Shown here piece after piece: positions 26,454-34,350 of a stretch of DNA of 64,000 bases (positions are counted from its first letter, which is position 1; every line of letters begins with the position of its first letter). Source of the stretch: Setoptus koraiensis (lineage: Eukaryota; Arthropoda); contig CM106586.1 of the NCBI GenBank assembly GCA_048013815.1, forward strand, positions 13,144,001-13,208,000, written 5' to 3'. The position numbers and the translations under genes were made by a program. Below the pieces are notes generated by a model, which saw only the letters and a list, made by a program, of their open reading frames with translations, was not told where the DNA came from and made no database searches.

Positions 26454-27099
26454 ATGTCTAACTATGCATTCGAGGATTCTATAATTTATACAAATGAGCA
26501 ACCCAAGTAAGTATCCACCGATAGAATAGTGCTGAGTAGCTAACTCAAGAACTTTATGAAGGCTAAACTAATACGCCATCCTTTGTTTCCTCTTGTTTAG
26601 TACTGTCTACGAGAAAATCTTGGCTTTCAAACAATTGCTATTCAGCAAAACTAGATTGGAATTCAGACTGATCTGGAGAAGGATCTTCCAAACTGACGAT
26701 CAAGAGGTCGAATGGTTACTAGACCCGCGCAGGTCAGAGCACGAGGCCAATCTTTTGGCCTCTTTCAATCGCAACTACGAAGAAGGATACCAGTATAACT
26801 ATGATACAGTCAGTTCAAGTTTGGGCCGCGAAAGAGTCACCATTTATAACAGAGGCTTGGCGAAGAAGGCCGATCTGAGGAAGCAGAAGCCGGCTAAGGC
26901 AACATTTAAAGAGACTGTCATTAGGACGGCGAGAGACATGGGAATGGGCGTCCAAATGTGCTCCAGCATGACCAATCATCTTGCTTTTCCGGCTCCCTAT
27001 CTATATGCACCCTTTTCTAGCAGTCAGCAACTATTTGACGCCACTCTAGAGGGAAGAAATATGTATGATTCTAGCGCCTTGGCAATGAAAGTGTGGTAG
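26454..27099 (+). CDS. Two-exon protein of unknown function, 183 aa
   Basis: The CDS is join(26454..26506, 26601..27099). Exon 1 encodes about 18 residues starting MSNYAFED, ends in a GTAAGT donor, and splices in phase over a 94-bp intron ending CTTGTTTAG. The protein has no signal peptide or membrane segment. It is basic in the middle (RKQKPAK near residue 110) with an acidic/Asn-Tyr-rich stretch around residues 70-85 and a hydrophobic Pro/Phe-rich tail ending in VW. I do not recognise a family. Codon use and the clean splice support a real gene. It converges with Tim8, with 69 bp between the stop codons. Confidence 0.7.
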
Positions 27100-27168
27100 A
27101 ATATTTGATAACTAGTATTTTTTTGTTTTAATATTAGAAATTAAATCCATCTACTACGACTACTACTT

Positions 27169-27429
27169 CTATTCCTGGGTCACTCCTCTATTTCGCTGCT
27201 GAAATCTATTAGCCATGAACTCGGTAGTGTCCAAATACCTATTGACACAATTGCTTAGGCATGTCTCCACTTTTCCTTCGAACTTGGGAGAAATTTTATC
27301 CACACATTTAGCAAAACAAATTCTGTTGAGTACCCTGATTTGGTTGGAGATTTGAGCACGAATCTGTTCCCCTTCGATTATTTCTTTGATCTCTGGGTCA
27401 ATTTTGTCTTCTATTGAATTGAGGTCCAT
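27169..27429 (-). CDS. Tim8: Mitochondrial import translocase subunit Tim8
   Basis: The protein has 86 aa and no intron. It carries the twin CX3C signature of small Tim chaperones: C38-C42 (CFAKC) and C57-C61 (CLSNC), 14 residues apart. This is followed by the Tim8-typical NRYLDTTEFMANRF, close to the C-terminal helix of animal Tim8 (VERFIDTSQFILNRL in vertebrates as remembered). The family works with Tim13 in the intermembrane space to guide inner-membrane precursors such as Tim23; each CX3C pair forms two disulfides. I chose the ATG at 27429, since the two codons upstream have no earlier ATG. Confidence 0.88.
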   Translation of the reverse strand: MDLNSIEDKIDPEIKEIIEGEQIRAQISNQIRVLNRICFAKCVDKISPKFEGKVETCLSNCVNRYLDTTEFMANRFQQRNRGVTQE

Positions 27430-28328
27430 TATCAAACTATTATACGACAGTTATTGTACAATAATTACAGCTGAAATGTCGATCTATGAGTATACCAGGA
27501 TAAATGTTATTTGTGAGACCCACCAAAGTTTTCAGGAGAATAATAACAGAACAAGTCACGCTTGGAATCAACGTGATCACATGTGTTCTCTAAGTATGGT
27601 GTGAAATTTATCTAATGTATTAATACTGGTTAGTGAAAAAAACGGCCAGAGGCGCTGGCATCATTATAAAATGTACAGCCTAGCATCGACTGCTTCAATA
27701 AATGTTTTTTTTCACTGATTGCGTGCCTCTAGCCTGTAGAAACAATTGCTCCTCGCAGTAAACTCCTGGTCGTTCATACTTCAGATAGAAAGCTGAGCAG
27801 CGCCGCCCCTGCGGATACTCTTTGTGACTAGATGCAAACGCAGAGAAAAAACGTTACACAGCAATATGTGGATTCTGTTGAGCTCGTAATTTAAAAGTCG
27901 TGAATATGCGAGTGAATATTCATGGATATCTTTGTTGAATTTCAGTTCCTATTTGTATTGGGCCTTGATATGATGTATCATACATCATGTATGCGAATCT
28001 CGAGATCACGGATATTCACAAAGATAACATTTTATGTGCAGATTCAGTCTGTCTTTTAACCATTGGTGTGTAACGTTGTAGAATGTGGGTATTTTTTTGT
28101 GGCAATACTTTATGATCAGTATGCACCCCTCGAGAGTTTTTTCCCGGCAAGGAAATGCCGGCGATGACATCACAATAAATTTTAGATTGTATTCATACTG
28201 TAATGTCTTGACAATAATATCTATGTTTATTGTAAGACCTTACGTGACATATGTACACATACATGCACCATGATGGCACCGAAAGATTCTACTGTAACAG
28301 TGCTTAGTAATATCGATCACGAATAAGA
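27430..28328. other. Intergenic, about 900 bp, with a 19-bp palindrome
   Basis: No gene is seen. It separates Tim8 (start 27429, minus) from the LDHD stop (28329, minus), so it must hold the Tim8 promoter and LDHD 3' end. A perfect palindrome with arms ATGATGTAT lies at 27970-27988. Confidence 0.5.
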
Positions 28329-30117
28329 TCACGTTGAACTACCTAAACCGATGGTATCAACATTGTGCAATCTGTCACACTTGAGCATTTTGTCCGGATT
28401 GAAAAGATTTTTAGGATCCAACGAGTGCTTTATCTGATACATGAGATTTAACGTGTCCTCATTGAACTGGCTTTCGATCAAATCCATCTTTCCCCTACCG
28501 ACGCCGTGCTCGCCTGTCACTGTTCCATCTAGGTCGATAGCCACTTTAGCCATTTCCTCCGCAAGTTTCTTCGCTCTCACTAATTGATCGGAGTCATGAG
28601 GATCATGAAGTATGACAGAGTGAAAGTTTCCGTCCCCAGCATGACCTGAATTTTTAAGATTAACCATTGAATACAATTAGATATGAGTTATCTGACAGGT
28701 TTTTTGGTTGAACAAAGTCGCACAAAGTTGAGCTTGACATAGTTTAGAATAGAGAACTCACCCATAAGAGGAGCAGTTAGTCCAGACAGTTCTATTAATC
28801 GATGCGTCTGCAAAACCATCTCACAAAGATTTGATATGGGAACACAAACATCTGTGTCCACAGGATTATATCCAGGCTTCAGGGCCAATATTGACCAATG
28901 TAGATTGTGTCTGGCTTTCCAAAGTTCTGTCCGTTCTTCCTGTTTCGATGACCATTTCATTGAGGTAGCGTGATTAGAATTGACAATATCATTCAAGATC
29001 TCCATTTGATCATTGAGTCCAGTCTCATTGAGAGCGTGCATCTCTATGAATAACATTGGTCCTCTATCATCTAAATGATCTAGTTTGCTAGCTCTCTTGC
29101 AAGCCACCACAGCAGGTTGGTCCAAGAACTCGATACGAGCTATGGGCACGCCAAACTGCATAACTTGCACCACAGAATCTATAGCTGATTTGACACTAGA
29201 GAAAGATACCGTAGCTATTGCTATACATGAGGGTAGTGGATGTAGACGAAGTTTCACGGATGTTATAACACCTAATGTTCCCTCAGAGCCGACAAATAGA
29301 TTAGTTAGATTATAACCTGCCGATGATTTTCTCGTTCTGCAAAGATCGCCCGAAGTATTTATCAATTTTCCATCAGCGACCACTACCTCTAGTCCCATGA
29401 CATTTTCTCTCATTGTGCCATATTTGACCGCATTTGTACCTGATGCCGATGTTGAGGACATTCCGCCCAAGGTTGCGCTAGCTCCAGGGTCTACAGGGAA
29501 CCATAAGCCTGTGCTCTTAATTTGATCGTTCAATTGACGCCAACTCAAACCTGCTTGAACATGACAATCCAAGTCCTTGTCATTTACTTGGATAATCTTA
29601 TCCATCTTTGTCAAATCCAGACTCACTCCTCCCTTCATGGCATGTATTCCACCTTCTAGTCCGGTCCTAGCCCCCACAGGAACCATTGGCACATTGTTCT
29701 TGTAGCAGTAGTCAACGATTTTAATAACATGACTAGTTTCGGTTGGAGCGACACATATGTTGGGTGTTCGCAAATCATAGCACGATGCATCTCTGGAACA
29801 ATCGACGAGAGCCGACTCTGATCTACTTATTGATGCACGACCTGAAGATTCTATTTCATTTTCAATCAATAACTCTTTGAGGTCTTGATATATGCTTGCC
29901 CAACTGCTTGGAGCTAATGGATTCAGAAAGAAAACAAAAGAAAAATATTTTTTGATCAGAGAAAGAATCCCAGAAAAAGTTGCTCATTGAGTTATTCAAA
30001 AGGTGAGTGTTCGATCTGAAATTACCTACCGATCAATCTCCGGACTGGTGAGCAAAAGAGGCCATCTCGATTTAATCTATTACTAAATGAAGTGCGTATT
30101 GATTTTGCTAAATACAT
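28329..30117 (-). CDS. LDHD: D-lactate dehydrogenase, mitochondrial (LDHD)
   Basis: The CDS is complement(join(28329..28645, 28762..29913, 30030..30117)), 518 aa against about 507 in human. Exon 1 gives a basic start (MYLAKSIRTSFSNRLNRDG) that looks like a mitochondrial presequence. The FAD-binding PCMH-type domain includes PVGARTGLEGG (about residue 108) and DPGASATLGGMSS. The C-terminal FAD-oxidase domain includes GHAGDGNFH and GEHGVGRGK with conserved His residues. Introns are 116 bp each with GT-AG ends, and both junctions restore family-conserved residues (IAPSSW and LMGHAGDG). The enzyme oxidises D-lactate to pyruvate, passing electrons on to cytochrome c in known homologues. It is divergent from NME6 across a 434-bp gap. 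Confidence 0.92.
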
Positions 30118-30551
30118 CACTATCTTCGAATCTGTCCTTTCCAGAACAAACCTGTGGAATCATTTATTGTTCTGTATTTCTTTTGATTCTGGATTGTGAC
30201 GAAACTTTAACAAATACACCATGTCGGTGTATCACTTAATTTTTCATTCGGGTAGAATGAAAAATTACTAGATAATGGGTCAACACAACAAAACTGTATT
30301 GATCGTTTCAACAACAGAACTCTAACGCGATGAACGTTGAACTCATGACGACAACAGCTGATCGCTCAGTATAAATTCAGTATTTATAACATTCGTGTGG
30401 TTCAACGAATGAAGTGAGATTCAATGAGACCCAATCATTTATTTAGCTTTATCTAATTCAAACCATAATAACTGAGAATCTGGTATGTGAGAAGCGATAA
30501 GTATTATCAACTTTGCATCCGACCATACCGGCAAAATTAACAAAATACGCC
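30118..30551. promoter_or_regulatory. Divergent promoter region LDHD / NME6
   Basis: A 434-bp gap lies between two divergent start codons, so it should hold both promoters. TATAAAT-like words occur near 30,370-30,390 on the plus strand. No clear TCAGT initiator is placed for either gene. Confidence 0.4.
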
Positions 30552-31001
30552 ATGAGTTATATCAAGGCCCGAACAACTTTTGCCATTATCAAACCTGACG
30601 CGGCTAACATCACACTTGCTAGAGAGTCCATAATCAGTATCATAAAAGCTGGTGGGTTTAAAATAGTGGATACAAAAAAGACAAAACTTTCACTGGAGGA
30701 AGCAAAAGAGTTCTATCGAGAGCACGAGCATAAATTCTTCTACAATAGATTGATAACTTTTATGTCGAGTTCTCCCATTTATGCATTGATATTAGACAAG
30801 AATGATGCTATCAATTCGTGGAGACGACTTATTGGTAAAACTTTTGTTTACCGGACTATTTACAACGATCCTGACTGTTTGAGATCTAGGTTCGGCTTGA
30901 CGGATACCCGAAATGCACTCCATGGCAGTGATTCAGAGGAAACTGTTCGCCGTGAAGCTACGTTTTTCTTTCCAAATTTTCCACATAACATTAGCTTATG
31001 A
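30552..31001 (+). CDS. NME6: Nucleoside diphosphate kinase, NME6 group
   Basis: 149 aa, single exon. It starts at the first ATG (MSYIKARTTFAIIKPDA). The NDPK fold signatures are clear: AIIKPDA near residues 11-17, then FYREHEHKFFYNRL, an NME6-type variant, FGLTDTRNALHGSDS with the phosphate-accepting histidine at H114, and a Phe-rich FFFPNF end. The REHE...FFYNRL stretch and the length match NME6/nmdyn-D6 better than the group I enzymes. The family moves gamma-phosphate between nucleotides; NME6 proteins are linked to mitochondria and some have weak kinase activity. The active-site His is kept. The stop at 31001 is 79 bp from the PIG-C stop (convergent). Confidence 0.88.
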   Translation: MSYIKARTTFAIIKPDAANITLARESIISIIKAGGFKIVDTKKTKLSLEEAKEFYREHEHKFFYNRLITFMSSSPIYALILDKNDAINSWRRLIGKTFVYRTIYNDPDCLRSRFGLTDTRNALHGSDSEETVRREATFFFPNFPHNISL

Positions 31002-31080
31002 GTTCATATAAGAGGTCTTTTGTGATAAATTGAATAGAAAGAATAATCGGCAAACTAATACTGTTGAGGATCTGTAGTCG

Positions 31081-32253
31081 TTAAATGCAAGATCTGTTTT
31101 GTTGCGGCCATACTGTGGCTTCATCCCAGGGGCCGTGGAGCCTTGTTTTGTATTTTTGGAGCTTGTAAAATCCGTAGGGACATATTAAATTTATAACGCT
31201 CAATAGAAGAGCTAAAATGATCGGATATATCACAGATGTCAGTGATAGTAAACCTAGAATTGCTATTGTCGAAAGCACCAGCGCAACTAGGACGGAAGTT
31301 TTTGTGTACTTCATGTCTCTAAGGTTTTCTCTTAACATGGAAGATATGAGAAATATGTCAGAGGTTGCAACCAGCAGACAAAAAGCATGATAGGAACTAG
31401 ATAATCTGGAGGCTAGGCAAACCGCGCCGAAAATTGCTGCATTTAGGGATATGTGCCTGTTAACTATGTAAGCTTTAGCTCCATAATCATAAAAAATAAG
31501 ATGTGTCAACATCATGAATCCAAACAAAGTATATATCGTGTTTGTACTGATAGTCTCGGTGAGGGTCTTCAGTATGGGTGATACAGAAAAGCCGCCAGCA
31601 ATAAAAATAACCGCATTTTTTATCTGATTTCCCACTGTAAATATTGAGATAACATAATTTATGGTTATGTAAAGTATTGTAGTGATTGCTGTATTAGTAT
31701 AATGTTTTTTTTTCTGAACAGTCAGGAGTGATACCGAGAACAAACATTATTTAAACCGTATTTAAGACTTACTCTGATTGTTTTTCGATGACAATAACAT
31801 GAGTGTTGAATATAACAAAATTGTGACAAGCGCCACAACTAGATATGTTTTTGTTGTAAAGCTTAGTGCATTGACTTGATCAAGAGTTTCCCTAGGCGGT
31901 TGATGTGAAAGACATATAAACACAATAATAAATATAACAACTGAGGCAATTTCCGATGTCACAGAGAACGACTCCATTACGACATCCTTCAATTGATATC
32001 GATCTGGATAGACTAATAAGATTTGAGTGGGTCCGGTCGTGCGTTCGGTTCAGATATGAATTGATACTGTATCGATTAATAGATGTATGTATATGATAAG
32101 GGATGATAAAGGATGAAGAGAGAATTTGAATCACCTACCATCTTTTTGCAGACATTCCAGGAATGAGTCACTAACGTAATTGTCCGGCGTTTGTTGGTGC
32201 TCGTAGAGGATCTTTCTCCAAATTGGCTTAGCTTTTGTTTTGTTGCCTGACAT
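31081..32253 (-). CDS. PIGC: PIG-C, GPI-GlcNAc transferase subunit C
   Basis: Three exons: 32139-32253 (start MSGNKTKAKPIWRKILYEHQ), about 31774-32012, and 31081 to about 31740. The product is some 310 aa with about eight hydrophobic segments. Family signatures are WRKILYE..TPDNYV, FSVSPILKTLTE..STNTIY, HLIFYDYGA, FGAVCLASRL, and HGPWDEA near the C-terminus. It is part of the ER complex that puts GlcNAc on phosphatidylinositol, the first GPI-anchor step. Exon 2 has two in-frame acceptors 9 bp apart (32012 or 32003). The exon 2/3 junction is out of phase at a run of nine A unless a second acceptor 26 bp further in, after ACTAATACAG, is used. It is divergent from syntaxin. Confidence 0.88.
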
Positions 32254-32742
32254 TGCCGGTGGTTAGACTGGATTGTGATGCAAGGGCATCAATCAAAGAA
32301 TGCGCATTATATATACATATATCGTTCGTTTATTTTCGAGGTGATTGTTTTTTTTTTGTTTTATTGTTGTATTATATAAATACATGTATCATTGTTTGTT
32401 TCGATATCGTCTGACTCAAAAGTATCAAGACAGAACGCTTGCCTGAACTGGATCGGCGTGCTTACACACCTTGCGGGACACCCTGCATTCTCTTTAGTTC
32501 ATGTTCACTTGTAACAGTAGTGGTGTGCCAATTCAGAATAATGTATTAGGCATTCCGCATATACTCATACAGTATAAACAACTGGTTGATACCACAACGA
32601 TTACTCATGCGCCAGTGCAATCTAAACTACTAGTATATATTATGTTAAGCATGGTTCTACATTTAATTTATTATTATTATTACTATTATTAATTCACCTA
32701 TCCAGCCAATGAATTTAGTGAAAATTCCAATAGATCAACATC
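32254..32742. promoter_or_regulatory. Divergent promoter region PIGC / syntaxin
   Basis: A 489-bp AT-rich gap between divergent start codons. TATATATAC-like words occur near 32,310 and TATAAATAC near 32,377. The assignment of either to a gene is uncertain. Confidence 0.35.
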
Positions 32743-33636
32743 ATGGCTAGGGATAGGATGGACGCCTTTAGGGCGGTTATGACCAAGGATGGTGATCAAC
32801 AAGAGAACGGCGTGGCAATCGAAATGGAGGAATGCTATCCAAATGTTAGAAATACCGATATGGAAGTATTCTTCAAAGAAGTCGAGGATCTATCCGAGTT
32901 CATAGATCGAATAAAGGAAAATGTCGAAGAGGTTAAGAGAACTCATTCGACAATTTTATCATCGCCTCATACAGATGACGATGTCAAACAGCATCTGGAG
33001 AAGGTAATGGCGGATATCAAAACAAGTGCAAATCAAATTCGTTCAAAACTTAAACATATGGAAGAAGGTATAGAACAGATAGCACAAACGAACGAATTTA
33101 GTGCGGCCCATCGTATCAGGAAAACACAGCACCACATGTTGAGCAGTAGATTTGTTGAAGTCATGACTGACTACCAAGCCACTCAAACAGATTATAGGGA
33201 AAGATGTAAGAGTCGCATTAAAAGACAATTATCCATCACGGGTAGGAAGACCACCGATGATGAAATTGAAGAGATGATAGAGAGTGGCAATCCGGCCATT
33301 TTTACTAGAGGTATAATTATGGAAACTAAACAAGCCAGACAAACACTAGCCGATATCGAGGCGCGACACTCGGATATTATGAAACTAGAAAAGAGTATAA
33401 GAGAGTTGAGGGATATGTTCTTGGACATGGCCATATTGGTCGAGAGTCAAGGTGAGATGATTGACCGTATTGAGTATCATGTGCAACAATCCAAGAGTCA
33501 TGTTGATAAGGGCAAATTAGAGACAAATCAAGCAATGACCTACAGAGCTAAAGCGCGCTGGAAGAAGCTTGTTTGTCTAGTGTTAATCATAATTCTTATA
33601 CTAATTGTAATAGGTTCCGTTATAGGGACTTCTTGA
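32743..33636 (+). CDS. Syx1A: Syntaxin-1-type t-SNARE
   Basis: 297 aa in one uninterrupted exon. Layout: an acidic N-terminal peptide; the Habc three-helix region (about residues 40-165), including RYTMLSSRF-like HHMLSSRFVEVMTDYQ; a linker; the SNARE motif (about 202-264) with the zero-layer glutamine at Q236 in LVESQGEMIDRIE; the basic AKARWKK stretch; and a C-terminal anchor (about 276-294). This is the plasma-membrane syntaxin that pairs with SNAP-25 and synaptobrevin in exocytosis. The N-terminal lead starts MARDRMDAFRAVMTKDGD in place of the usual MTKDRL, and the SNARE N-half is fairly divergent. Lack of introns fits the intron-poor island but a retrocopy is possible. Confidence 0.9.
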   Translation: MARDRMDAFRAVMTKDGDQQENGVAIEMEECYPNVRNTDMEVFFKEVEDLSEFIDRIKENVEEVKRTHSTILSSPHTDDDVKQHLEKVMADIKTSANQIRSKLKHMEEGIEQIAQTNEFSAAHRIRKTQHHMLSSRFVEVMTDYQATQTDYRERCKSRIKRQLSITGRKTTDDEIEEMIESGNPAIFTRGIIMETKQARQTLADIEARHSDIMKLEKSIRELRDMFLDMAILVESQGEMIDRIEYHVQQSKSHVDKGKLETNQAMTYRAKARWKKLVCLVLIIILILIVIGSVIGTS

Positions 33637-34350
33637 TAAGATGCTCAATGGTAATAATAATAATCATCATCATCATCCTTTTTATACAGAAGTAATTAAA
33701 TTATGTTCATACAGATATATATATTTATATATATATTATCAGCTTGTTGTATACAGTATGTACACACAATATAAATTATATAATGATAAGATAACATAGC
33801 ATCCTAACAAATCTCACAACAATAATTAAAAATAAAAAAATACAAGAACAATTGTTGATTCAGAGATGGTGAATGAATGCAAAAGTTTTTGAAAGAGTTT
33901 ACGCCAGATTTTTACGCCAAGCGGCGCTTCGGTGCTACGAAATGGAACCTCGCACACGAAGTGAAAGTCATAAATTCCTTCGGGGAAGGATGGTGATGTG
34001 CGTCCAGTCGTCGCAGTCATCTACGTTACTTGGTCATGATATTTATCTTGTATCATCTGAACTAGTAATATGATTGATAATCGGGACCATTTACATCTCA
34101 AGGACAACGCACAATGTTTATATAGATTTATTTGAAATTTCGCCTGCCATTTTATCTTAACTAGGAAAATTGTCAATTTGAACTCCACATATATGATTGA
34201 AAACAATATTCATTCTGTACAAGTCGGGATTGAATTTACTGATCTCTTCGTTGTAATCTTCCAACTTGAACAAATTTTCATTAGGGATGCACTGACAATT
34301 TTCTGTCATAAATTCCATCGACATACAGATGATCGGTCAAGATATACTCG
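33637..34350. other. Intergenic, about 710 bp
   Basis: It holds the syntaxin 3' end (CAT repeats near 33,663 and TATATATA near 33,718) and the Argonaute upstream region. Minus-strand (33826-34020) and plus-strand (33873-34073) open frames overlap each other; neither is recognisable and I do not call them. Confidence 0.45.

Noticed and set aside
27620-27900. Possible snRNA or snoRNA in the Tim8-LDHD gap
   Set aside because: The stretch has some conserved-looking blocks but no recognisable box or Sm-site arrangement.
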